From Chloroflexota bacterium (GTDB lineage: Bacteria; Chloroflexota; Anaerolineae; CG2-30-64-16): a stretch of DNA of 21,361 nucleotides. Below, in pieces: positions 1 through 6,547 of this stretch (its first letter is position 1; every line of letters starts with the position of its first letter). A model generated the notes under the pieces. It was not told the origin of the DNA. It ran no database searches and worked only from the letters and a program-made list of their open reading frames with translations. The stretch spans positions 1-21,361 of the forward strand of contig JAKPQT010000454.1 of the NCBI GenBank assembly GCA_029555885.1, read 5' to 3'. A program made the position numbers and the translations under genes.

Positions 1-732
1 ATCTTCGGCGGGCTGGGCATCCCTGTGCTCTCGGACCTGTTCTGGCAGCGGGGCAAGCTCACCCTGCACACGAAGATCACATTCGCAGCCTATGCGGCAT
101 TGATCGGAGTGGGGTGGCTGGGCATCCTGCTGGCTGAGTCCAGGTTGAGCGGCACGATGGCGCATATGACCGGGTTCGAGCGCATCAGCATGTCGCTGTT
201 CCAGTCGATTTCCGCACGCACCGCAGGATTTGCAGCCCTGGCAACCTTCGAGCAGTTGACGCCGGCCAGTCAATGGCTCATCATGGCGCTCATGCTGATC
301 GGTTCCGCACCGGCATCCATGGGTGGCGGCATCACGACGGGGACGTTCGCCGTTCTGACGCTCTCGCTCTGGGCGTATGCTCAGGGCCAGCCGGTCGCAC
401 AGATTGGGGGCCGGTCCATCGGGACGGAGACCGTCCGCCGCGCCGGCGCCGTGCTGACCGTCTCCCTGTTTGTGGTCGGCATCGCAACCTGGCTGATCCT
501 GGTGACGCACCATGCCACGCTCGATACCGCGCTGTTCGAGGTGGTCTCAGCGTTTGCCACCACCGGCCTGTCGCTGGCCTTCACCCACCAGCTCAACCTC
601 TTCGGTCAGCTCGTCATCATCTTCGTGATGTTCTGGGGGCGACTGGGCGCGCTGACCATCGTCGCCGCGCTGGCACAGACCGCCCCGCCCCAGCCGGTCG
701 CCTACCCCGAAGCCCAGGTGCTCATCGGCTAA
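1..732 (+). CDS. Trk/Ktr-type potassium uptake permease, C-terminal part (5' end outside window)
   Basis: The reading frame is open from base 1, so the gene begins upstream of the window; the GTG at 25 is only an internal codon. The visible part starts with IFGGLGIPVL, which resembles the end of the second membrane-pore-membrane repeat of KtrB/TrkH proteins. It continues through the third repeat, with pore motif SARTAGFA and the helix containing SAPASMGGGITTGTF that forms the gate region. The fourth repeat has pore motif SAFATTGLS. About 243 residues are seen, roughly the second half of a family member. Such proteins form the K+-conducting membrane subunit and normally work with a cytoplasmic RCK subunit (KtrA/TrkA), which is not found downstream. 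The next gene converges on it with only 11 bp between the stop codons. Family assignment is firm; Ktr versus Trk subfamily is not. Confidence 0.93.
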   Translation: MFGGLGIPVLSDLFWQRGKLTLHTKITFAAYAALIGVGWLGILLAESRLSGTMAHMTGFERISMSLFQSISARTAGFAALATFEQLTPASQWLIMALMLIGSAPASMGGGITTGTFAVLTLSLWAYAQGQPVAQIGGRSIGTETVRRAGAVLTVSLFVVGIATWLILVTHHATLDTALFEVVSAFATTGLSLAFTHQLNLFGQLVIIFVMFWGRLGALTIVAALAQTAPPQPVAYPEAQVLIG

Positions 733-743
733 CTGCTTGGCCG

Positions 744-1901
744 TCAGCCGCCCTGCCTGACCCAGCCGATCTCGCCCAGGACGCGGTCTACCTCCGCCAT
801 AGGGAGCGAATTGCCCTCGAATAGACGCACACCCTCGATGAAGGCGTCCAGCCCGCCCTCGTAGTTCAGGGCGAGCCCGATGATGTTCTGCACGTCGAGC
901 AGCGCTGAATCGCTGCGGCTCACCCCCAACCGGATTTCCTCAGGCAGGTCATTGACGATCGCATCCCGATTCTGCCGGTCGAGGACCGTCGGGCAACGCA
1001 ACAGCGACTTTGCCAGGGTCATCTTCGCCGCGGCGGTCATGCGCGCGGCCTCGACCGTCTGGCTGTGCATGACGATCTGCACCGTGCCGGCCAGGCGTTG
1101 CACCTGCTCATCCGACGTCGTGTTGATGCGGGCGCTGCCGATGAGGTCATCTTCCTGATACAGCTCGATGCGCACATCGATCTGGCCGGTGACGGTAGGC
1201 GTCAGGGAGAAATAGAACGTCGGTGAGTCGTGGCCCTGGTAGAGCCGGAACGCGCGCGAGGACTCGTCGTTCATCGTGCAGTACGCTGAGGAGACTTCGA
1301 GGCGCAGCCGCACGAACGGTTGCCCTGTCGGCCAGAACACCTGCGCATCGCCGGAGCGCATGACGGGCATATCGGCCTCGCTCAGCCGCGGAGAGGCCAA
1401 CTGGCGGACGGCAACGGCAATTGTGAACGGGCGGCCGACCACCACGCGCTCCGGCACGGCCGCATCCAGCCGCAGGGTAGTCACTGCGGCAACCCCCGTG
1501 GAGAAAGAAGATTGCGGGGCGGATGGCCCGGTAGTTTCCAGCTCCGCATCGTTCGGAATGGAAGCCGGCGGAGCGACCGGCTCAGGCCTGGCCCCCGGTT
1601 TGGCGCCGCGGTAGACTTGGTGACGCTCGCGCCACCACCGCTCGAACTCGCTCTGCAGGATCAACAACTGGAACGAGCCGGCGCGTTCCTGCTGGACCAG
1701 CGCCAGCAGGCTGCCCACCTGTTCCTCCGTCACCGTGCGGAGCGCGGCGCGCCACCAGGCCACACGATCCGAGCCGCCGGCCAGCAGGCTGTCATCCAGC
1801 TCGATGCCGGCGGCCTGGGCGATACGCGGCCCATCGGCCGCCGCGGGGAACAACTCGGCCAGCAGGTCCGCCAGCCGGCGCACGATATCCTCGAACGTCA
1901 T
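744..1901 (-). CDS. EAD1 - beta-rich domain - EAD2 conflict-system protein
   Basis: This is the last gene of the EAD/protease operon (385 aa). The start at 1901 is chosen because its ATG overlaps the upstream TGA (ATGA) and is preceded by a purine-rich ribosome site, GGAAGAGGGAGAG. Residues about 3-90 match the effector-associated domain 1 pattern: a leading helix, AGI at 31-33, a Trp pair at 49-50 and a following LLALVQQ helix. A Pro-rich linker covers 100-135. Residues about 138-265 are rich in alternating hydrophobic strands (TLRLDAAVPERVVVGRPFTI, FVRLRLEV, FYFSLTPTVTGQIDVRIEL) and look like an Ig-type beta sandwich that I cannot assign to a named family. Residues about 290-380 are EAD2 (RCPTVLDRQNR, NYEGGLDAFIEGV, EGNSLPMAEVDRVL), closely similar to the EAD2 of the adaptor at 3677-4291. 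No catalytic domain is visible. It is probably a scaffold or sensor with one interaction domain at each end. Confidence 0.82.
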   Translation of the reverse strand: MTFEDIVRRLADLLAELFPAAADGPRIAQAAGIELDDSLLAGGSDRVAWWRAALRTVTEEQVGSLLALVQQERAGSFQLLILQSEFERWWRERHQVYRGAKPGARPEPVAPPASIPNDAELETTGPSAPQSSFSTGVAAVTTLRLDAAVPERVVVGRPFTIAVAVRQLASPRLSEADMPVMRSGDAQVFWPTGQPFVRLRLEVSSAYCTMNDESSRAFRLYQGHDSPTFYFSLTPTVTGQIDVRIELYQEDDLIGSARINTTSDEQVQRLAGTVQIVMHSQTVEAARMTAAAKMTLAKSLLRCPTVLDRQNRDAIVNDLPEEIRLGVSRSDSALLDVQNIIGLALNYEGGLDAFIEGVRLFEGNSLPMAEVDRVLGEIGWVRQGG

Positions 1902-3583
1902 CGTGTCTCTCCCTCTTCCTTGCCGACGTACAGGCCCGCGGCCTTCAACCCCTCGATGATAACATTGACATGCACCCCTTCGCCGCAAAAGCGGCTATCG
2001 CCGCTCGACAGACCTTTTAACATGCCATGGGCCTGATGCATCCCGATGACCCGCCAGTTTACATCGAAGATGGGCGCTCCTCCGGCCCCGGGCTGCTTGA
2101 TGTTGTGCAGGGGGTTCTCCGTGTCATATTGCAGCCTGGACTTATCGACATCGATGACCACCCGGTTCAGCAGCTCCAGTTGCTTCGGCCCGCCGCCGGT
2201 ATGGTGGATCAGGCTGACCCGGTCGTTCACCTGCGGGGTAGCCGGCTCGAGCGACAGATAACCCATGCGCTCGGTCGGCTTGCCGGCCACCCGCACCGCC
2301 GTCCAGATTTGATCCTGACTGGTCGCGAAACCTTCCTCCGGTACAAGGCGCAGTTCCTCGGGAGTCGTCACCAGTTCGCCCATAGTGCGCTGGAAGTTAC
2401 AGCGGACGATGGCCGCGCGCGCCTCGTCCGCCGTGCGGATGATATATCCGCCAGTAATCAGAAGATCGTCCCGGACAAGAAACCCTGTGCCGCTGCCGCC
2501 GCTGGGCAGTTGGATGAGCAACACCGCCTGAGCGCGGCTCAGGGCTTCCTGCAGGAAGCTGATATGCTGCGGCCAGGTGGGCGGCAGGTTTCTCACGGGC
2601 GGCGCGGGCTCTTCCCTTGGCGCGGGCGCCTCGGATGGCCGCGTCCGGGCGGCGCGAGTCGTCTGCTGCTCGGCCAACGCCACCTTCAGCCACGGATTCG
2701 CCGGCTGGTCCAACAACGCAGCTTCGAGCAGGTTGCGGACGCGGCCGCGCCGTGCAGCAGCCGTCAGGATGTTGTGCCAGTTGAGCGAAGGCAGCTCACG
2801 GAACTCGATGCCGACGGGGTTCAGCCGCGCCGCGGCCACCAGCTCGCCCGACGCCTCGATGGTAGGGTAGAAGGCTGCGAGCACGCTGGCGAGGATCGCG
2901 AGCCGCGGGTCCAACGCGCTCACGCCGCCGTCGCCCGTGCCCGTGCCGGTGCCGCCGACGACCAGATCGGCGGGGCGGCCGGCTGGCCCGGTCGATAACA
3001 CGACGGACGTTACCTCGGTTGCCCAGCCGCGCAACTGGCCGGCCACACTGCCCGGCGCATCGCGCGCCAGTTGCTCGACGAAATCGAGGATCGGCACGTT
3101 GCCGGTCCGGTTTTGGGTGGCCAGCTCCCGCGATATCTGCCACAGGTGCGGCAATACGCTGAACAAGCCGCGCGCATCCGGGGAGGGTGCCATATCGGGC
3201 GGCAGGAGGCGCCGGTAGGTGCGCTGGAGATCGTCCGGCGCAGCCTGGATGCCCGCCAGAACTGTCAGCAGGCGCAGGCCCATCTCCTCCTGCGCGAGGT
3301 CGAACCCGAACACGCGCAGGATGACCCGGTCGAGGTTCTGCATCGGAAGCGAACCCTGGTCCCGCGCGCGCACGGCGGCCACCAGTTCCTCCAGCCCGTT
3401 GAAGAACTGGAGACTGGCACGGACAATGGCCGTGATGTCGTCGCGGTCAGCCGTGCTGCGGTCGATGGCAGCGCGGATGCCCTCGCGCAGCTCATCCACG
3501 ACCGCGTTGCGGCGCTGCTCGCTGCTCATGCTGGGGCAGGCCGTAAGCGCATCCACGATCTCCCGCTGTTTGGCGACGTCCAT
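1898..3583 (-). CDS. EAD2 - helical domain - EAD1 - trypsin-like pseudoprotease
   Basis: The start at 3583 (561 aa) is chosen for its ribosome site AAGAGGGGGCGGGG and because EAD2 begins at once; the frame extends 25 codons upstream without a good site. Residues 1-90 are EAD2 (ACPSMSSEQRRNAVVDELR, GSLPMQNLDRVI). Residues about 95-195 form a helical region with VLPHLWQISREL and VPILDFVEQLA, family not recognised. A Gly/Thr linker (208-220) precedes an EAD1-like domain at about 222-305 (AFYP, SLNWHNILTAAARRGRVRNLLEAAL). A Pro-rich linker leads to a trypsin-like fold at about 348-555. This aligns well with the active protease at 4304-5356 (SGTGFLV, FDVNWRVIGMHQA, VIIEGLKAAG), but the triad is gone: the His position is Tyr380 (ITGGYII versus ITNHHVL), the Asp position is Ile426 (QIWTAV versus DDWTAV), and the Ser position is Ala503 (GAGGAP versus GSSGSP). 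The frame is otherwise intact, which points to a maintained pseudoenzyme. Confidence 0.85.
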   Translation of the reverse strand: MDVAKQREIVDALTACPSMSSEQRRNAVVDELREGIRAAIDRSTADRDDITAIVRASLQFFNGLEELVAAVRARDQGSLPMQNLDRVILRVFGFDLAQEEMGLRLLTVLAGIQAAPDDLQRTYRRLLPPDMAPSPDARGLFSVLPHLWQISRELATQNRTGNVPILDFVEQLARDAPGSVAGQLRGWATEVTSVVLSTGPAGRPADLVVGGTGTGTGDGGVSALDPRLAILASVLAAFYPTIEASGELVAAARLNPVGIEFRELPSLNWHNILTAAARRGRVRNLLEAALLDQPANPWLKVALAEQQTTRAARTRPSEAPAPREEPAPPVRNLPPTWPQHISFLQEALSRAQAVLLIQLPSGGSGTGFLVRDDLLITGGYIIRTADEARAAIVRCNFQRTMGELVTTPEELRLVPEEGFATSQDQIWTAVRVAGKPTERMGYLSLEPATPQVNDRVSLIHHTGGGPKQLELLNRVVIDVDKSRLQYDTENPLHNIKQPGAGGAPIFDVNWRVIGMHQAHGMLKGLSSGDSRFCGEGVHVNVIIEGLKAAGLYVGKEEGETR

Positions 3584-3634
3584 GTCCCCGCCCCCTCTTG
3601 ATAAAAGCCTAGCCGAACAACTCGTAGCATAGGG

Positions 3635-3662
3635 CCTTGTGCCCGTCAGAACGCCCACAAGG
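3635..3662 (-). other. Hairpin in the 93-bp gap between the adaptor and pseudoprotease genes
   Basis: On the minus strand CCTTGTG and CACAAGG form a perfect 7-bp stem. Inside it are a GG/GG internal loop and a CGT/ACG stem closed by TCTG. No U-run follows, so it is not a standard terminator. It lies in the longest gap of an otherwise tightly packed operon and could affect RNA processing or the stoichiometry of the two downstream genes. Confidence 0.35.
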
Positions 3663-3676
3663 GGCTATACTACCCT

Positions 3677-4291
3677 TCATCCGAATGAGGCGATCACCCG
3701 GTCCACTTCGGCCATCGGCAGCGAGTCGCCCTCGTAGCTGCGCACGGTCTCGATCAGTTCCTGCAGCCCGCCCGCGTAGACCAGCGCAGTGCTGACGATG
3801 CTGTTCACATCCAGGCGCGGGGCGCTGTGCCGCTCGACGTTGTTCCTGATATCGGCGCGCAGTTCTTCCACAACGGTATCGCGGCCCTGGCGGCTCTGCA
3901 GCGTCGGGCAGCCGAGCAGCGCATCGACAAGCTGCCGCTTTTGCTGCGGCGTCAACTGGTAGATGCGCGGGCCGGCGGGGGCTGGCACGACAGGCGCTGC
4001 AGCCGCCTCTTGCTGCCAGGCGAGATAGTCCTGCTGAATTGCCTGCAAGGTCGCCTGCAGTTCTGCATTCAGGGGAAACTCACCGCGCGCCTGCTGCACC
4101 AGCGCTTCCACGCAGTTCTGCTTGTGGGCCTCGGTGATGATGGCATCCCAGAAGATCTGCGCGCTGCCACTGAGAGGAATGCGCGTCAAGTCCAGTCCGG
4201 CATCCTTCCCCACCACACGCGCTTCTGCATCCGTCTCATACAGATTCGCGAGGACTTGGACCAACCGGCTGAGCGATGCGTGCCACGTCAT
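3677..4291 (-). CDS. EAD1-EAD2 adaptor protein
   Basis: This 204-residue protein is made only of two interaction domains. Residues about 3-95 are effector-associated domain 1, with LANLYETDAEARVVGKDAGL, IPLSGSAQIFWDAIITEA and a closing helix with EFPLNAELQ. A short Ala/Pro linker (96-110) follows. Residues about 112-204 are effector-associated domain 2, with QLVDALLGCPTLQSRQGRD, VYAGGLQELIETV and EGDSLPMAEVDRVI. In the EAD families described from bacterial conflict systems these small helical domains act like death-fold adaptors through like-with-like contacts. The product could therefore bridge the EAD1-protease encoded just upstream and the EAD2 proteins encoded downstream. The ribosome site is GAGGAGGT, 7 nt before the ATG, and lies just past the upstream stop codon 12 bp away, so translation is probably coupled. 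No enzyme, membrane or signal sequence is seen. Confidence 0.87.
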   Translation of the reverse strand: MTWHASLSRLVQVLANLYETDAEARVVGKDAGLDLTRIPLSGSAQIFWDAIITEAHKQNCVEALVQQARGEFPLNAELQATLQAIQQDYLAWQQEAAAAPVVPAPAGPRIYQLTPQQKRQLVDALLGCPTLQSRQGRDTVVEELRADIRNNVERHSAPRLDVNSIVSTALVYAGGLQELIETVRSYEGDSLPMAEVDRVIASFG

Positions 4292-4303
4292 GATGCGACC
4301 TCC

Positions 4304-5356
4304 TCAAGAGCCGTCCGTTAACATTCCAGCTTTTCTCAACCCTTCGATGACCCGATTGATGTGGATGCCCTGGTTGGCATACACCGGTTTGCCGGTCGTC
4401 ACGCCGGTCAGCCAGTCACCGGCATGGTGCAATGCGACCACGCGCCACTTCACATCGAACACCGGGGAGCCGGACGAACCTTCGGCAGTGTCGGTCAGGT
4501 ATTGGACGCGCCGCTCACTCGCCTCGACGACCGTGTTGTGCGATAGGGCAATCTGCTTGCGTCCGCCGCCGGGATGCTGGATGACGATGACCTCATCCTT
4601 CTCCTTCGGCATGGCCTCCGCTTCCAGCTTGAAGATGGGCAGCGTGCCCCACTTCGCCGCAGGGTCGCCCTTCACCTTGACTGCGGTCCAGTCGTCGCCG
4701 CCTTGTTCATCCAGGGACGAGGTGGCGAACCCGTTGGGCGCGTCCGGGTCCAGGTCATAGCGGGTCGGCGTCAGTTCCGCACCCAACTCGTCCGTCTGGT
4801 AATTGAACTCGACATATGCAGCGCGCGCCGTCGCCGCGTCGGGCAGGACATGATGGTTGGTGATTAGGATGTTGCCATCGATGAGGAAGCCGCTGCCCGT
4901 TCCCGGCTTGTCCTCGCCCGGCTTGAGCGGCAGCACTACCCGACACACGGAACGAGAGACCCTCATGCCGCGCTCCAGGAACCCGATGGGGCGGAAGGTG
5001 CTGGCCGCGCCGATAATTTTCTCGAGCCGGCCCCCCGTCTTCAAGCGCGCCAGGTCATCCGCAGGCAGCGAAGGGGTCGGGATGGCGGTCAGTTCGCCTG
5101 CCGCAGCCAGCTTGATCTGCTCTTCGTTGGGGTAATCCTGCAGCACGCGCTGCGCCAACGCCTTGACCAGGCCCTGATTGTTGGCCTCATTCAGGACGTT
5201 CTCCCACGAGATTTGGGCGGCCTCATTCCAACCAATACGTCCGACATTGAGCCCCGCGTCCCTCGCGACCAGCCTGATGTCCTTCACGTCCCAATAGAGA
5301 CCGGTCAGGGCCTCGCGCAGGACCATGTGGGCCTGGCGGTTGAGTTCCCTAGGCAT
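4304..5356 (-). CDS. EAD1 - trypsin-like serine protease (catalytic triad intact)
   Basis: This 350-aa protein combines an N-terminal EAD1 (about 5-90: LTGLYWDVKDIRLVARDAGL, ISWENVLNEANNQGLVKAL, DYPNEE) with a protease. A linker containing the FRPIGFLERG motif (about 110-130) joins it to a trypsin-fold domain at about 132-345. The domain carries TNHHVL with His169, DDWTAV with Asp222 and GSSGSP with Ser297, a complete triad. This EAD1-peptidase layout is a recurring one in bacterial conflict systems. No signal peptide or membrane helix is seen, so it should act in the cytoplasm, with EAD1 recruiting it to its partners. The start is supported by AAGGAGGT 5 nt upstream of the ATG. The upstream gene ends 24 bp away and the downstream adaptor begins 12 bp away, so all lie on one transcript. 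The substrate is unknown; candidates include the trypsin proenzyme encoded immediately upstream. Confidence 0.9.
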   Translation of the reverse strand: MPRELNRQAHMVLREALTGLYWDVKDIRLVARDAGLNVGRIGWNEAAQISWENVLNEANNQGLVKALAQRVLQDYPNEEQIKLAAAGELTAIPTPSLPADDLARLKTGGRLEKIIGAASTFRPIGFLERGMRVSRSVCRVVLPLKPGEDKPGTGSGFLIDGNILITNHHVLPDAATARAAYVEFNYQTDELGAELTPTRYDLDPDAPNGFATSSLDEQGGDDWTAVKVKGDPAAKWGTLPIFKLEAEAMPKEKDEVIVIQHPGGGRKQIALSHNTVVEASERRVQYLTDTAEGSSGSPVFDVKWRVVALHHAGDWLTGVTTGKPVYANQGIHINRVIEGLRKAGMLTDGS

Positions 5357-5380
5357 CGGTGACCTCCTTGCCCTCCGCGC

Positions 5381-6235
5381 TCACGCAGCCTGCGCGATCT
5401 CTGCACCGGTCACGTCGCGAATCCAATCCAGGCAGAGGTCCACCCGCACGTAGATGCCGCCGTCGCCGCACTCGCGGAACCCGCCCCGCGCGCCGCGGGA
5501 CGTCGCACCCAGCAGGTAGAACTCGCCGTCATTCTGGATATAGAGCGGCCCGCCGCTGTCGCCCTTGCACGAATCCAGCATCAGCCCCGCATGGCCGGCA
5601 ACGATCTCCCGGCCCGGCAGGCAGCCGTAGCGCTTTGCCTCGCCCAACTGCCCGCAGTCGAACGTCTTGACGGGCACATCCACCCGGCGCTTGATGCCGT
5701 AGCCGAACCGGCCATCCGGGTCAATCGTCCCGAAGCCGACAAGCGTCACGTCCTTGATGCCGTCCAACTGGGCGGCACTGGCAACGGGGCGCGGTGGAGT
5801 AGCTGCGTTATGCTTGAGGACCAGGACACGCAGGTCGAGTTCGGGGTGGACGAATTCCTCTGCGATGGGGATGATCTCAGCGTTGTCCGGCTTCGTCACA
5901 TCGGTGCCGCGGAGGTAGACGCGCGTCAGGCCCTGGCAGTGTTCCGCCGTCACGACCACGTTGGGCGCGATGAGCGTGCCCGAGCAGTAGTAGCCGCGGT
6001 CGTCGCCGAGCGCGCAGCAGTCGGGGAAGTCCTGCGTTTCCGCCCCGCCGACGATCTCCCGGCCAGGCCGCGTGGGCGGCTCAACCTGGGGGCGGTGTTC
6101 CGCCGTCATTTCGCCTACCTCGACCGACAGCCGCCCCAGAGCATCCCTGATCTCCTGCACCTGGGGAGCCAGGTCTGGCCCGACCTGCTTCTTCAGGTCG
6201 TCCAACTGCTTGATCACCGAGCCGAAATCTGCCAT
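5381..6235 (-). CDS. S1-family trypsin with helical N-terminal extension and IVGG activation motif
   Basis: This is the first gene of the EAD operon, 284 aa. The ATG at 6235 has a GGAGGGT ribosome site. Residues 1-48 are predicted helical (VIKQLDDLKKQV, VQEIRDALGRL) with no signal peptide. Residues 60-63 are followed by the classical trypsin N-terminus IVGG (61-64), preceded by Arg-Glu. The chymotrypsin-fold domain has TAEHC (His99), LDLRVLVL (Asp134) and DSCKGDSGGP (Ser227). Asp221, six residues before the serine, predicts cleavage after Arg or Lys. Cysteine pairs expected for trypsin are present (Cys84/Cys100, Cys223/Cys256, perhaps Cys194/Cys205), which is odd for a protein without an export signal. 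The IVGG motif suggests a zymogen activated by cleavage after Glu60, possibly by a partner protease. The helical segment may be an unrecognised adaptor domain tying it to the EAD proteins. Protease assignment is firm; the zymogen idea is an inference. Confidence 0.9.
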   Translation of the reverse strand: MADFGSVIKQLDDLKKQVGPDLAPQVQEIRDALGRLSVEVGEMTAEHRPQVEPPTRPGREIVGGAETQDFPDCCALGDDRGYYCSGTLIAPNVVVTAEHCQGLTRVYLRGTDVTKPDNAEIIPIAEEFVHPELDLRVLVLKHNAATPPRPVASAAQLDGIKDVTLVGFGTIDPDGRFGYGIKRRVDVPVKTFDCGQLGEAKRYGCLPGREIVAGHAGLMLDSCKGDSGGPLYIQNDGEFYLLGATSRGARGGFRECGDGGIYVRVDLCLDWIRDVTGAEIAQAA

Positions 6236-6287
6236 GAGCGCACCCTCCTATCTTGCCGGAATGCATCCAACGGTCGGGTCTCACTTT

Positions 6288-6326
6288 GGGGTGTCAATGC
6301 CAGCGGACGCCTGCAATTGACACCCC
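6288..6326 (-). promoter_or_regulatory. 11-bp inverted repeat in the 5' UTR of the EAD/protease operon
   Basis: The arms GGGGTGTCAAT (6288-6298) and ATTGACACCCC (6316-6326) are perfect inverted repeats separated by 17 bp. They lie about 22-60 nt downstream of the predicted transcription start and about 50 nt before the ribosome site. This could be a repressor operator (TGTCA-N-TGACA type) or an RNA hairpin in the leader. No regulator gene is adjacent, so a bound factor cannot be named. Confidence 0.5.
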
Positions 6327-6354
6327 GAAACGGAACCCGATCCACATAGCAGCC

Positions 6355-6383
6355 ATTATATGAGAAAGGCGGCCAGGACGCAA
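6355..6383 (-). promoter_or_regulatory. Sigma-70-like promoter of the EAD/protease operon
   Basis: On the minus strand a perfect -10 box TATAAT (6360-6355) stands exactly 17 bp from TTGCGT (6383-6378), a weak -35 box matching only the TTG. Transcription would begin near 6348, giving a leader of about 113 nt that contains the inverted repeat at 6288-6326. A perfect -10 with a poor -35 suits a controllable promoter. Confidence 0.6.
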
Positions 6384-6531
6384 GACCTGTGAGCCGCAAG
6401 CACACTGTTTGCTATAGCTATGTACGTAAGTTGTTACAACATGGGTCAGGGCCGCCGCCGCGGCCACACTTCCGGGTTGACCAGGTGCGGCGGGCACTCA
6501 TCTCGCAACACCATCAGGACCTGCTCGATGC

Positions 6532-6547
6532 AGCCCATCAGCCCATC
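6532..6547. repeat. 8-bp tandem duplication that frameshifts the dehydrogenase gene
   Basis: AGCCCATC occurs twice in direct succession (6532-6539 and 6540-6547). Deleting one unit restores a continuous dehydrogenase frame to 6446. A slipped-strand duplication, a phase-variable site or an assembly error would all look like this. Confidence 0.9.

Noticed and set aside
733..775. Possible bidirectional terminator between the K+ transporter and EAD genes
   Set aside because: Only a 5-bp GTCAG/CTGAC stem with no T-run; too weak to call.
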